A stretch of DNA of 64,000 bases from Jannaschia sp. CCS1 (lineage in GTDB: Bacteria; Pseudomonadota; Alphaproteobacteria; Rhodobacterales; Rhodobacteraceae), in assembly GCF_000013565.1 (NCBI RefSeq), contig NC_007802.1, forward strand, positions 372,001 through 436,000, in the 5' to 3' direction. The notes beneath the pieces are model-generated. The model was not told where the DNA came from. It searched no databases and saw only the letters and a list, made by a program, of their open reading frames with translations. The first letter of the stretch is position 1. Every line of letters begins with the position of its first letter. Both the position numbers and the translations under genes were made by a program. This document shows, in pieces, positions 41,004 through 50,109 of the stretch.

Positions 41004-43581
41004 TCACGATCCGTCCGGGGACAACGATCAGCTTTTTCGGCGCGGCCCCATCCAACGCCCTGACCACAGCGTCGTCTGCAAGCGCGCGTTTTTCAACCTC
41101 TTCCTTGCTGGCGTCCTTGGCGACGGTCACTTCCGAGCGGCGTTTGCCGTTGATCTGGATCGGCAAGGTCACGGTGGATTCCACCAACATCGCCTCATTC
41201 GCAACGGGCCATGGGGCGTCGGCGATCAGGCCGTCGCCACCTTGATGGGCCCAGATATCTTCAGACAGATGCGGGGTCATCGGGGCCATCAATTGCGCAA
41301 GGGTCATGACGGCCTCACGCTGTGCTTTGTGCGACGCCTTGGACTTTTGCAGCGTATTGGTGAAGGCGTAGAGCTTTGCGATAGCGGCGTTGAAGCCGAA
41401 ACTATCGACCCCGTTGGTGACGTCACGAATGGTTTTGTGCATCTCTCGCAGCAGGGCCGTATCGTGTTCGCCTGCGGCGGGCTGCGCCTCCTCGCTGACG
41501 CTCCTCGCAGCTTCGCTGATGCGGTCACACAGGGCCCAGACCCGGCCCAGGTGTTTGTAGGCCGCTTCCGCGCCCGATGCCGTCCACTCCACGTCCCGCT
41601 CGGGGGGCGAATCGGACAGGACGAACCAGCGGGCCGTATCCGCGCCGTATTGTTTGATGATCTCAATGGGGTCGACGACGTTGTTCTTCGACTTCGACAT
41701 CTTGGCGGACGGGATGATCTCCACCGCTGTGCCGTCATCCAGATATCCACCGCCGTCGCGCAGATCGACCGTTTCCGGGTAATGATAGACGGGGCGGTTC
41801 TTGGCGTCGGTGGTCTTGTAGATCGCGTGGGTGACCATCCCCTGGGTGAACAGCGCATCGAACGGCTCAATCGCCTTGCGGGGCAGGTGGCCGGTGATGT
41901 GCATCGCCCGGGCGAAGAAGCGGGAATAGAGCAGGTGCAGGATCGCGTGTTCGATGCCGCCGATATATTGATCAACGTTCATCCAGTATTCGACTTCAGC
42001 CTTCGACGTCGGCGTGTCCGCATGGGGTGCCGTGAAGCGGGCGAAGTACCAGCTTGAGTCCACAAAGGTGTCCATCGTGTCCGTCTCCCGCAGGGCGGGC
42101 GCGCCGCAGGACGGGCAGGGGGTGTTGCGCCATGTGGGATGACGGTCCAGCGGGTTGCCGGGGACATCAAAGGTGACGTCATAGGGCAGCTCAATCGGCA
42201 GGTTTTCTTTCTTTTCAGGCACCACCCCGCAGGCGTCGCAATGCACCACCGGGATCGGGCAGCCCCAGTAGCGTTGGCGCGACAGGCCCCAATCGCGCAG
42301 GCGGAACTTGGTGACGCCTTGGCCCACGCCCTCGGCCTCGCAGAAGGTGACAGCAGCGTCGATGGCGTCATTGCCGGATTGGATTTCTTCGCCGGCGAAT
42401 CCGCGGATATAGCGCACCGGGTCGGGCTTTGGTGGCACATAGGCGGCACCACCGTCTTCGGGCAGCACGTGCCCTTCATCGTCAATCGGCACGTAGGTGG
42501 AGACGACGGGCAAGTCGTACTTGCGCGCAAAGTCAAGATCCCGCTCATCATGGGCGGGACATCCGAAGATCGCGCCGGTGCCGTAATCCATCAAGATGAA
42601 GTTTGCGATATAGACGGGCAATTGTGCGGCCGTATCGAAGGGGTGGCGCACCTTCAGGCCGGTGTCGAATCCCAGCTTTTCCGCCGTCTCAACCTCTGCC
42701 GCTGTGGTGCCGCCCTTGCGGCATTCGGCACAGAAGGCGGCGATGTCCTCGGATTCGCTCTCCAATTGCTTGGCGATGGCGTGATCGGGGGAGATCCCTA
42801 CAAAGCTGGCGCCCAACAGAGTGTCGGGGCGCGTGGTGTAGACGTCCACCCGGTCATGGCCGCCCACGGGCTCCACCAGACCGAATGCAAATTGCAGCCC
42901 GCGCGATTTGCCGATCCAGTTGGCCTGCATCAGCTTCACCTTGGCGGGCCAGTCGTCCAGCCCGTCCAGCGCCTCCAGCAGCTCGTCCGAATAGTCGGAG
43001 ATCTTGAAGAACCATTGCGTCAGTTCCTTGCGCTCCACCTCTGCGCCGGATCGCCAGCCCTTGCCGTCTTCCACCTGCTCATTGGCCAGCACCGTCATAT
43101 CGACCGGATCCCAGTTCACGACGGCGTTCTTGCGGTCGATCAGACCGGCCTCCATCATGTCGATGAACAACGCCTGCTGCTGGCCGTAATAGTCCGGGTC
43201 ACAGGTCGCCAGATCGCGGGACCAATCGATGGAAAAGCCAAGCGGACGCATCTGGTCGCGCATGTCGTCCATGTTCTTGTAGGTCCAGTCCTTGGGGTGA
43301 ATGCCCCGGTCCATCGCCGCGTTCTCCGCCGCCAGACCAAAGGCATCGAACCCCATCGGGTGCAGAACGTTGTGGCCCATCGCCTTTTTGTGGCGCGCGA
43401 TGACATCGCCCATCGTGTAGTTGCGCACGTGCCCGATATGGATGCGGCCCGACGGATAGGGGAACATCTCCAACACGTAATATTTGGGCTTGTTGCCCTC
43501 CATGCTTGCCGTGAATGTCCCGGCCTCGGCCCAGGCTTTCTGCCATTTCGGCTCGATCATCGAGGGGTCGTAGCGGGACAT
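40990..43581 (-). CDS. leuS: Leucyl-tRNA synthetase
   Basis: Class I synthetase of 863 aa. HIGH motif [14 protein letters not shown] near 43, the CP1 editing domain at roughly 220-415 ([19 protein letters not shown]), the catalytic WG-type region ESR, and KMSKS in [14 protein letters not shown] near 630. Anticodon-binding helices and the leucine-specific C-domain ([20 protein letters not shown]) close it. The next gene upstream (DUF3576) is separated by a terminator. Confidence 0.97.
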   Translation of the reverse strand: MSRYDPSMIEPKWQKAWAEAGTFTASMEGNKPKYYVLEMFPYPSGRIHIGHVRNYTMGDVIARHKKAMGHNVLHPMGFDAFGLAAENAAMDRGIHPKDWTYKNMDDMRDQMRPLGFSIDWSRDLATCDPDYYGQQQALFIDMMEAGLIDRKNAVVNWDPVDMTVLANEQVEDGKGWRSGAEVERKELTQWFFKISDYSDELLEALDGLDDWPAKVKLMQANWIGKSRGLQFAFGLVEPVGGHDRVDVYTTRPDTLLGASFVGISPDHAIAKQLESESEDIAAFCAECRKGGTTAAEVETAEKLGFDTGLKVRHPFDTAAQLPVYIANFILMDYGTGAIFGCPAHDERDLDFARKYDLPVVSTYVPIDDEGHVLPEDGGAAYVPPKPDPVRYIRGFAGEEIQSGNDAIDAAVTFCEAEGVGQGVTKFRLRDWGLSRQRYWGCPIPVVHCDACGVVPEKKENLPIELPYDVTFDVPGNPLDRHPTWRNTPCPSCGAPALRETDTMDTFVDSSWYFARFTAPHADTPTSKAEVEYWMNVDQYIGGIEHAILHLLYSRFFARAMHITGHLPRKAIEPFDALFTQGMVTHAIYKTTDAKNRPVYHYPETVDLRDGGGYLDDGTAVEIIPSAKMSKSKNNVVDPIEIIKQYGADTARWFVLSDSPPERDVEWTASGAEAAYKHLGRVWALCDRISEAARSVSEEAQPAAGEHDTALLREMHKTIRDVTNGVDSFGFNAAIAKLYAFTNTLQKSKASHKAQREAVMTLAQLMAPMTPHLSEDIWAHQGGDGLIADAPWPVANEAMLVESTVTLPIQINGKRRSEVTVAKDASKEEVEKRALADDAVVRALDGAAPKKLIVVPGRIVNVVI

Positions 43582-43610
43582 CGTTGTATTCCTTGGGGCG
43601 GGTAGACATG

Positions 43611-43636
43611 AAAACGCCGGGCAAGTTGGCCCGGCG
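43611..43636 (-). terminator. Terminator of the DUF3576 gene
   Basis: CGCCGGGC (43615-43622), loop AAGTTG, GCCCGGCG (43629-43636). On the minus strand a run of four T (43611-43614) follows the stem. It lies between DUF3576 and leuS, so leuS needs its own promoter or readthrough. Confidence 0.8.
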
Positions 43637-43664
43637 TGTTGTTAAGCGACAGCGGTGGGCAGGT

Positions 43665-44147
43665 CTAGAGATTGCCGTCAGCGACCCGAAGTTGGCGGGC
43701 ACGGGTCAGAATCGCATCTTCCACCTGGCGTGCGGTTTCCCGGCTGACGGCCGATCCGCCGCGTCCCTGCAACGCCACGCGGAGGGACCGCGCTTCAAGG
43801 GCGGGATCGCTGACATAGACGGTCGCGCGGTAGGCGCGGTTGCCACCCGGAGGGGTCGCGTAATCAAACACGAGAATGCCGGTGAAAGGATCGGCGGCTT
43901 CCAGCGGCATGAAATCCAGGATCTCCAGCGACGCGCGCCACAGGTAGCGGTTCACTTCCACCGTGACCGACGGATCATCGTTATTGCCGAAGAGATCCCA
44001 GATCGTCTCCCGGCTGGGATCAGCCAGCAAACCGTCGCGGCGCAGGGTCTCATTCGAGGCTTCGCGGTTGTTGGCCAAACCGTTGCACGCGGCCAGTGCC
44101 CCGATCACCACGGCCAAGCCAAGATAGTTTGCAAATCGTTTCAACAT
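43665..44147 (-). CDS. DUF3576 lipoprotein
   Basis: A 160-aa protein with lipobox in YLGLAVVIGALAACNGLANN (Cys20), then WDLFGNNDDPSVTVEVNRYL and the WRASLEILDFMPLEAADPFT, GILVFDYATPPG segments of DUF3576. The C-terminus ends RQVEDAILTRARQLRVA, as usual for the family. It is common upstream of leuS in this group. Start set at ATG 44147 where the signal begins. Function unknown; envelope-linked. Confidence 0.87.
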   Translation of the reverse strand: MLKRFANYLGLAVVIGALAACNGLANNREASNETLRRDGLLADPSRETIWDLFGNNDDPSVTVEVNRYLWRASLEILDFMPLEAADPFTGILVFDYATPPGGNRAYRATVYVSDPALEARSLRVALQGRGGSAVSRETARQVEDAILTRARQLRVADGNL

Positions 44148-44654
44148 CTTCACCGGTCCCGCCCAAGTTGCTTGGCGACTTTTATAGAAGCGCCCTGCAT
44201 GCGGCAAGGGGCGGCGTTCTATACATAAGGTGCAGCACGCCGGTGCAGAGGCAGCACAGATGCCGCGCCGCGACGGGCCGCGTCCTACATGACACATCTA
44301 AATAGCGTCTGTCGCCAGGTCTCGATTCGCAATCAGGGGGGTCGGAGGGGCCCATTGGCCTCGTTTTCCATGGCCGCCCCAGACCGTCCGCCGACCCCTT
44401 GATACTCCGTGTGTTTGCCTGTGCGTGAGGGACTGCGAGACCCCTAAGTCCAATTAACGTTTGATTTATTGGGGGTGGGCCGATCTGGCCGCGAGAGTGC
44501 ACTGTGACATGTCTGCACCACGCAAAACCCAACCTTTGAGGCGTCTCCGAGCCATTCTTGCAATCAAAGAGGTGAAAGGCGAAACACCATGCATACCCAA
44601 TTCGGGCGTTCCGCTTTGGGGTTAAGTTTTTCAAGTGAACACAAGGGAAAAACC
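44148..44654. other. 507-bp divergent leader between DUF3576 and porin, with nested inverted repeat
   Basis: No gene is supported. GGGGTCGG (44338-44345) pairs with CCGACCCC (44391-44398), and inside it GGGGC (44347-44351) pairs with GCCCC (44376-44380). A TTAA-N7-TTTA pattern lies at 44454-44468 and AGTGCACT is a palindrome near 44495. Long AT-containing leaders are common upstream of major porins, where regulators bind. The T-rich segment before 44655 carries AAGGGA as ribosome site. Confidence 0.45.
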
Positions 44655-45665
44655 ATGAAAAAGGTTCTCTTCGCAACCACGGCGCTGATCGCGACCGCTG
44701 GCATTGCAGCAGCCGATGGCCACACCGGCGTCGCGCTGTCCGGTTCCGCCGAAATGGGCGTCATCGGTGGCGACAACACCAACACTCAGTTCTGGACGCA
44801 CGTTGACGTGACGTTCACGCTCTCCGGCGAAACCGACGGCGGCATCACTTTTGGTGCAGCAGTTGATCTCGACGAAGCTGGCGACGCAATCGACACCGCA
44901 GACGGCCGTGACGGCGTTGCGATCTTCATCTCCGGCGACTTCGGTACGCTGACGATGGGTGACACCGATGGCGCTCTCGACTTCGCTATGCAGGAAGTTG
45001 CAGTCAACAACGCTGGTTCCATCGCGGACGACGAGACGGCCCACGGCGGCTACCTCGGCTCCTACGGTGACGGCGCATATGACGGCCAGATCCTGCGTTA
45101 CGACTACTCCATCGCTGACTTCGCGTTCGCAGTGTCCGTTGAGCTCGACGACGCCGACGTTCGTGACGTTGGTTACGCCTTGGGTGCAACCTACAACCTC
45201 TCCTTCGGTGGCGGTTCCGCTACCTTCGGTGCTGGTGTTCAGTTCATCGACGCGGTTAACTACAACCCCGGCAACACCAACGCATTCACCGGCCAGGATC
45301 TGGACGGCGAGTACCTGATCTACGGTGTGTCCGCATCTGTGTCCCTCGACAACGGCCTGGCCGTTGGCATCGCCTACACGGACTATCAGTCCGAAGAGGC
45401 TGTTGCTGATGACGAGTACACGCATATCGGTTTCGGCGCGGGTTACACCTTCGACGCAATCACCGTGTCCGCCAACTACGGCATGTGGGAAATCGACGCC
45501 GACGGCGCCGCACCTGACGAAGAGATCACGGGTTACGGCCTCGCCGCTGCCTATGACTTCGGTGGCGGTCTCTCCGCTCACCTCGGTTACAACATGACCG
45601 AGACGGATGCTCCTGCTGGCGCAGACAACTCCACCTGGTCCCTGGGCCTGGCAATGTCCTTCTAA
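44655..45665 (+). CDS. Major outer-membrane porin (Rhodobacteraceae type)
   Basis: A 336-aa beta-barrel porin. Signal peptide KKVLFATTALIATAGIAAA with cleavage before DGHTG. Mature strands alternate (VALSGSAEMGVIGGDNT and GYTFDAITVSANYGMWE among them) and the chain ends WSLGLAMSF with the terminal Phe needed for barrel assembly. Acidic loops (DDADVRD, SEEAVADDE) suit a marine outer membrane. The codon choice is unlike its neighbours: mainly C- and T-ending codons such as GTT, TCC and GCT, as for highly expressed genes. Strong terminator follows. Confidence 0.92.
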   Translation: MKKVLFATTALIATAGIAAADGHTGVALSGSAEMGVIGGDNTNTQFWTHVDVTFTLSGETDGGITFGAAVDLDEAGDAIDTADGRDGVAIFISGDFGTLTMGDTDGALDFAMQEVAVNNAGSIADDETAHGGYLGSYGDGAYDGQILRYDYSIADFAFAVSVELDDADVRDVGYALGATYNLSFGGGSATFGAGVQFIDAVNYNPGNTNAFTGQDLDGEYLIYGVSASVSLDNGLAVGIAYTDYQSEEAVADDEYTHIGFGAGYTFDAITVSANYGMWEIDADGAAPDEEITGYGLAAAYDFGGGLSAHLGYNMTETDAPAGADNSTWSLGLAMSF

Positions 45666-45691
45666 TCCAACCGGATTAGTTCGATTTGGGA

Positions 45692-45720
45692 AGAGCGGGC
45701 CTTGTGCCCGCTCTTTTCTT
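45692..45720 (+). terminator. Porin terminator
   Basis: AGAGCGGGC (45692-45700), loop CTTGT, GCCCGCTCT (45706-45714), then TTTCTT. A second small hairpin AATCC-AACC-GGATT (45664-45677) precedes it. Confidence 0.85.
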
Positions 45721-45737
45721 TTGGTGAACCTGCCTGC

Positions 45738-46391
45738 ATGGCATTGTCTGATATCACCACCCGCCTCGCCGCTTGCGCAGAGACCCATGGCCGCGCTGCA
45801 GCCGACATCACCTTGATTGCTGTCTCCAAAGTTCAACCGACCGAGCGGGTCGACGCCGTCCTGACGGAGGGCCACCGTATCTTTGGAGAGAATCGCGTGC
45901 AGGAGGCCCAGGGGCGCTGGCCGGATTTTCAGGCGCGCTTTGACGGTATCGATCTGCATCTCATCGGGCCGTTACAAACCAACAAGGCCCGCCAAGCGGT
46001 GGAGATGTTCGGCACCATTCACACAGTGGACCGCCCCAAACTCGCCAAGACCCTGGCCCGTTTGGCGCAGGAGCGTGGCACAAGCCCGGATCTTTTTATC
46101 CAGGTGAATACCGGGGAAGAACCTCAGAAGGCCGGCTGCCTTCCATCCGAGGCCGATGCCTTCATCGCAGATGCGCGCGCCATGGACCTCCCTCTGCTGG
46201 GCTTGATGTGTATCCCCCCGGTGGATGAAGAGCCGTCGCTGCACTTCGCCCTTCTGGCAAAGATCGCCAAACGAAACGGACTTTCGGGCCTGTCGATGGG
46301 CATGTCGTCTGATTTTGAGACGGCGATTGCCCAGGGCGCCACCCATATCCGTGTGGGCTCTGCCATCTTTGGGGAACGAACGCCTGTGTAG
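45738..46391 (+). CDS. PLP homeostasis protein YggS/PLPBP
   Basis: A 217-aa alanine-racemase-like TIM barrel without racemase second domain. Lys in ITLIAVSKVQPTERVDAVL should hold PLP; GENRVQEAQGRW, LHLIGPLQTNKARQAVEMF, LFIQVNTGEEPQKAGCLPSE and LSMGMSSDFETAIAQGATHI are diagnostic. It balances vitamin B6 and amino-acid pools. ATG 45738 begins only 18 bp after the porin terminator, so its promoter must overlap that terminator or it depends on readthrough. Confidence 0.93.
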   Translation: MALSDITTRLAACAETHGRAAADITLIAVSKVQPTERVDAVLTEGHRIFGENRVQEAQGRWPDFQARFDGIDLHLIGPLQTNKARQAVEMFGTIHTVDRPKLAKTLARLAQERGTSPDLFIQVNTGEEPQKAGCLPSEADAFIADARAMDLPLLGLMCIPPVDEEPSLHFALLAKIAKRNGLSGLSMGMSSDFETAIAQGATHIRVGSAIFGERTPV

Positions 46392-46442
46392 GGTAGGTTT
46401 ATCCCGTTGCCCGCGCCATCGGCGGGGCGAACCCTCGCCAAG

Positions 46443-46952
46443 TCACCTCGCCAATGTGTCGGGAACGATCAACCGCGTGCCATGGTTGATTCGCGGTACG
46501 ATCCAGCGCAAATGACGCCGGCTGACGGCCACGCAGCCCTCGGTAGAGCGCCCGGGTCCACGCCATTGGTGGATGAAGATGGCAGACCCCCGGCCAGGTT
46601 GCGCCTCGGGCCAGTTCCAATCGGTGATCAACACAATGTCATAAAGCGGATCGCCACGGGCCAGCCGCTCGGCGGTTCCCATGTAGGGCCTGCGCACCAT
46701 CAGATTGTAATCGTCCGACGCCTCATCATCTGACCAAAGGTCGTTGGGGCCGATCGGCACCGCCCAATCGCAGGGTTTGGGTCCCCGGTCCGCGCGGTAG
46801 AGGCACCCAACGATCCGGTGCGTTCCCACGGGCGTGCCGCCATCGCCTTCCCGTTTGTCGCGCACGACACCGCCGCGCCCCACCGTGAAGGGCAGGCGCG
46901 CGCCCCAAAACCGTAAACCAGAGGGTGTCAGGACCAAATCTTCCGGGGACAT
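46443..46952 (-). CDS. L,D-transpeptidase-family protein
   Basis: A 169-aa YkuD-fold protein that may crosslink peptidoglycan stems or attach proteins. Catalytic residues sit in FIHQWRGPGRSTEGCVAVSR with the His and the Cys of the H-x-S/T-x-G-C pattern. No clear signal peptide is present in the chosen start (ATG 46952), so either export is by an unclear signal or the true start is further upstream. The DUF1330 gene begins 8 bp before it in the same direction. Confidence 0.82.
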   Translation of the reverse strand: MSPEDLVLTPSGLRFWGARLPFTVGRGGVVRDKREGDGGTPVGTHRIVGCLYRADRGPKPCDWAVPIGPNDLWSDDEASDDYNLMVRRPYMGTAERLARGDPLYDIVLITDWNWPEAQPGRGSAIFIHQWRGPGRSTEGCVAVSRRHLRWIVPRINHGTRLIVPDTLAR

Positions 46953-46959
46953 GCCGCTG

Positions 46960-47235
46960 CTACACGCCTTCAACGACGTGCAGATCCGTGTTGGTGGCGG
47001 CTTCGGGGATCGCCTTCGCATTCCAGTAGCTTTGCGATTCGTAGAAGGCGCGCGCGGTGGCGATGTCACCGAACGCCACCACCACCGAGATCCCCGTCAC
47101 CTTGCCGTCGCGCAGCTCGGGGTCGCGATCCCGAACCAACACGGAGCCACCATACTCCCCGATGACAGCGGCGGAGGCGTCGCCAAAGCGGGCGATCCGG
47201 TCCATATCGTGGGCGATGATGTGGCCTTTGGCCAT
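46960..47235 (-). CDS. DUF1330 protein
   Basis: A 91-aa ferredoxin-like alpha-beta protein: GHIIAHDMDRIARFGDASAA, VIGEYGGSVLVRDRDPE, VVVAFGDIATARAFYESQSY and WNAKAIPEAATNTDLHVVEG. The YxxYRPIRE-like ending of the family is here YWNAKAIPE. Function unknown in DUF1330. ATG 47235 starts the conserved domain. Same strand as the L,D-transpeptidase. Confidence 0.85.
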   Translation of the reverse strand: MAKGHIIAHDMDRIARFGDASAAVIGEYGGSVLVRDRDPELRDGKVTGISVVVAFGDIATARAFYESQSYWNAKAIPEAATNTDLHVVEGV

Positions 47236-47271
47236 CGTACTCTCCTCGCAGCCCCGCATTTTGCCAGGACC

Positions 47272-48345
47272 TTACAGCAAATGCCCTGATTTGGTGCGTT
47301 TCACCTGCAAATAGTCGGCATTGTGCCGGTTAGGGTCAATGATCAGCGGCACGCGCTCGGCCACATCTATGCCTTCCGCATCCATCATCTCGACCTTGCG
47401 GGGATTGTTGGTCATCAGGCGCACGGCGTCGAACCCCATGCGGCGTAGAAGATCCGCGCCGATGCGGAAGTCGCGTTCATCATCCTCAAAGCCAAGACGG
47501 TGATTGGCCTCGACCGTGTCAAACCCCTGATCCTGCAACGCATAGGCGCGCATCTTGTTGGCCAGCCCGATCCCGCGCCCCTCCTGGTTGAGGTATAGCA
47601 GCACGCCTTCCCCGATCCGCCCCATCTCGGCCAAAGCGGCGTGCAGCTGGGGGCCGCAATCGCATTTCAATGACCCAAGGACATCGCCGGTGAAACAGGC
47701 GGAATGCAGCCGCGCCAAAACAGGCCTGGAGCGGTCCGGGCGGCCGACCTCGATGGCGTAGTGTTCGATCCCGGCATTGTCGGGGCGGAAGATGTGCAGA
47801 CGCCCGGCACCCGCCAGCGCCATCGGAAGACGCGCGGCGGCCACCGGTGACAGGGGCGCGGACATCGCCAAATCCTGGGCGGCCAGGTCGGCGGGCAGAA
47901 TCGTCAGTCCCTCCGGCCAAGCGCTCACCTCGACGCCTGCGATTGCGGGCAGAAGCTGGGCGGATTTCGTCAGATCAAGGGCAATCCGGTGAAGGCTGGC
48001 ATCGCCATCGCGATCCTCCCTGAACGGGCCACGCATCGGGGCGGACAGGTCACAGGCCGGGTCGGCCAGCTCTGCCAACCACCGCGCGCCCGCATCGGCG
48101 GGCATCGTGATCCGGGCAATGTCGCCGTCATAGATGCGGATCTTCAACGTCTCGGCCCGCCACCCGGTGATCGCGGCGGTGACTGGGCCGAGGGCACGCA
48201 GGGCCTCCAGCCGCGCATCGCTTGCCGTTTCGCAGGCCAGCACGATCAGCCCCGTACCGTCGCGGTCCAGCACAACGGGCAGTCCCACGCGCAGGTCACT
48301 GCGGGCGCGCGCCACAAGGTCCGATATGGAGGGCAACAAACTCAT
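47272..48345 (-). CDS. ribA: GTP cyclohydrolase II with N-terminal extension
   Basis: First committed step of riboflavin synthesis. 357 aa. The C-terminal 195 aa is RibA: LARLHSACFTGDVLGSLKCD with the zinc Cys, LYLNQEGRGIGLANKMRAYA, and LMTNNPRKVEMMDAEGI. The N-terminal 160 aa is like a degenerate second domain (RITMPADAGARWLAELADPA) without a DHBP synthase active site, seen in other Alphaproteobacteria. ATG 48345 is chosen over 48354. Monocistronic. Confidence 0.92.
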   Translation of the reverse strand: MSLLPSISDLVARARSDLRVGLPVVLDRDGTGLIVLACETASDARLEALRALGPVTAAITGWRAETLKIRIYDGDIARITMPADAGARWLAELADPACDLSAPMRGPFREDRDGDASLHRIALDLTKSAQLLPAIAGVEVSAWPEGLTILPADLAAQDLAMSAPLSPVAAARLPMALAGAGRLHIFRPDNAGIEHYAIEVGRPDRSRPVLARLHSACFTGDVLGSLKCDCGPQLHAALAEMGRIGEGVLLYLNQEGRGIGLANKMRAYALQDQGFDTVEANHRLGFEDDERDFRIGADLLRRMGFDAVRLMTNNPRKVEMMDAEGIDVAERVPLIIDPNRHNADYLQVKRTKSGHLL

Positions 48346-48511
48346 CGCCCACACATAGCCCGCAAAGTCCCGGAATTGGAAGAATGGCGGAATTGAAACA
48401 TTCCCTCACGCGCCGACACAGGGCCGTGAGGCATGGTTACATCCATAGACAAACCGGGTGCGGGCGGGCCATGTCAGGACAACGGAACAAGACACGACAG
48501 GAACCCGCACC

Positions 48512-49198
48512 ATGGCAAACCTCAAGAAAATCCTTCTGGTCGATGACGAAGATGACCTGCGCGAAGCGCTCAGTGAACAGCTTGTGATGACCGAGGACTT
48601 CGATGTGTTCGAGGCGGCCAATGGCGCCCAGGCGATGGAGCGTGCAAAGGAAGGGATCTACGATCTCGTTATCCTCGACGTGGGCCTGCCCGATACCGAT
48701 GGCCGTGAGCTGTGCCGCCTGATGCGCAAGCAGGGCGTGAAATGCCCGGTTCTGATGCTGACGGGTCATGACAGTGACGCCGACACGATCCTTGGTCTGG
48801 ATGCCGGGGCCAACGATTATGTCACCAAACCCTTCCGTTTTCCGGTGCTTCTGGCCCGTATCCGCGCGCAACTACGCCAGCATGAGCAGTCTGAGGATGC
48901 CGTCTTCCAACTGGGGCCGTACACGTTCAAGCCCGCCATGAAGATGCTGATCACCGAGGACGAGCGGAAGATCCGCCTGACCGAGAAAGAGACCAACATC
49001 CTCAAGTTCCTCTACCGTGCCCAGGATGGCGTCGTCGCCCGTGACGTGCTGCTGCATGAGGTTTGGGGCTACAATGCCGGTGTCACGACCCACACGTTGG
49101 AGACGCATATTTACCGTCTTCGCCAGAAAATTGAGCCAGATCCGTCCAATGCCCGCCTTCTTGTGACCGAATCTGGTGGGTATCGTCTGGTGGCGTAA
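48512..49198 (+). CDS. cenR: OmpR-family response regulator, CenR-like
   Basis: A 228-aa regulator with receiver domain (KILLVDDEDDLREALSEQLV; phospho-acceptor Asp in VILDVGLPDTDG; LMLTGHDSDADTILGLDAGA; K in YVTKPFRFP) and OmpR-type winged helix with RLTEKETNILKFLYRAQDGV and VARDVLLHEVWGYNAG, ending HIYRLRQKIEPDPSNA. These stretches are, from memory, nearly identical to Caulobacter CenR, the essential envelope regulator. The cenK-like kinase is not in the window. A strong terminator follows at 49262. Confidence 0.8.
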   Translation: MANLKKILLVDDEDDLREALSEQLVMTEDFDVFEAANGAQAMERAKEGIYDLVILDVGLPDTDGRELCRLMRKQGVKCPVLMLTGHDSDADTILGLDAGANDYVTKPFRFPVLLARIRAQLRQHEQSEDAVFQLGPYTFKPAMKMLITEDERKIRLTEKETNILKFLYRAQDGVVARDVLLHEVWGYNAGVTTHTLETHIYRLRQKIEPDPSNARLLVTESGGYRLVA

Positions 49199-49261
49199 GG
49201 AATTCCCCCGGTGCCTGGGACCCGAGTTTGTGGGATAAGGCATCACCTCCCTGTTGTACTG

Positions 49262-49290
49262 GCCCGGACCTCGTGTCCGGGCTTTTTTTT
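49262..49290 (+). terminator. cenR terminator
   Basis: GCCCGGAC (49262-49269), loop CTCGT, GTCCGGGC (49275-49282), then eight T. Confidence 0.9.
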
Positions 49291-49388
49291 GGATGGGCCT
49301 TTCGGCGCGGGTCATTTCGATGGCGGTCCAGGACTTTCATGATGACCCGTGGCGTCTCCCGCGCCGGGATTTTCTTGCGTTGTATCCA

Positions 49389-49423
49389 GTTTGAGAACAT
49401 TATAGGAACAAGTTAACTCAAAC
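49389..49423. promoter_or_regulatory. Inverted repeat upstream of the LysE exporter
   Basis: GTTTGAG (49389-49395) and CTCAAAC (49417-49423), 21 bp apart, flanking an AT-rich stretch with the palindrome GTTAAC at 49412-49417. It ends 14 bp before the LysE start and could be its operator or promoter region. Confidence 0.4.
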
Positions 49424-49437
49424 CTATTGGACCTCCC

Positions 49438-50079
49438 ATGTTAGACGTCGCGCTTTACTTGCCCGGTATCCTCCTTAGCTATGCGGCGTTTCTTCTGGCC
49501 ATCGCCAGTCCCGGTCCCAACATCCTCGCCGTCATCGGCACGTCGATGGGGGTCAACCGACGCTCGGGCATGGCGCTGGCGATGGGGGTCGCGACGGGGT
49601 CCTTCACATGGGCGTTGCTGACGGTGTTCGGCCTGTCGGCGCTGCTGGCGACCTACGCGCAGGCCCTGATTGCGATCAAGATATTCGGCGGGCTGTACCT
49701 GTTATGGCTGGCCTATAAGGCGTTCAAATCCGCCATGGCGTCCCATGATATTGAAGCGACGGAACTGGCGGGCGGCAAGCGCTCTCCATGGGGCTATGCG
49801 CGGCGCGGATACGTGATCCAGATGACCAACCCCAAAGCGGCGCTGGCATGGATCGCGATTATCTCGCTTGGATTGTCGGACGGCGCGCCCGCATGGGTCG
49901 GCGCGGTGATCGTGGTGGGCACCTTCGCGCTGTCGATCGCTATCCATATGCTCTACGCGATCGCGTTCTCCACGCCTGTGATGGTGCGTCTCTACGGGCG
50001 GGCGCGCCGTGGGATCCAGGGCGTCTTGGGCACATTCTTTGCCTATGCGGGCCTGCGTCTGTTGACGGACCGCACCTAA
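49438..50079 (+). CDS. LysE/RhtB-family amino-acid exporter
   Basis: A 213-aa inner-membrane exporter with six predicted helices. IASPGPNILAVIGTSMGVNR matches the PGP signature; GMALAMGVATGSFTWALLTV, FGGLYLLWLAYKAFKSA and NPKAALAWIAIISLGLSD follow. Likely exports amino acids or similar compounds; the substrate is not known. Convergent with the MFS gene 30 bp downstream. Confidence 0.9.
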   Translation: MLDVALYLPGILLSYAAFLLAIASPGPNILAVIGTSMGVNRRSGMALAMGVATGSFTWALLTVFGLSALLATYAQALIAIKIFGGLYLLWLAYKAFKSAMASHDIEATELAGGKRSPWGYARRGYVIQMTNPKAALAWIAIISLGLSDGAPAWVGAVIVVGTFALSIAIHMLYAIAFSTPVMVRLYGRARRGIQGVLGTFFAYAGLRLLTDRT

Positions 50080-50109
50080 GGCAAGCCGCTTTGCCCCTTA
50101 GGGCAGGGT

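Noticed and set aside
40939-42057. Long plus-strand open frame antisense to leuS and lptE
   Set aside because: Shadow of conserved leuS codons; no motif.
42139-43605. 488-codon open frame antisense to leuS
   Set aside because: Shadow of leuS; His/Gly/Val-rich without domain.
44631-45959. 442-codon open frame antisense to the porin
   Set aside because: Explained by the biased codon use of a highly expressed gene; no motif or start signal.
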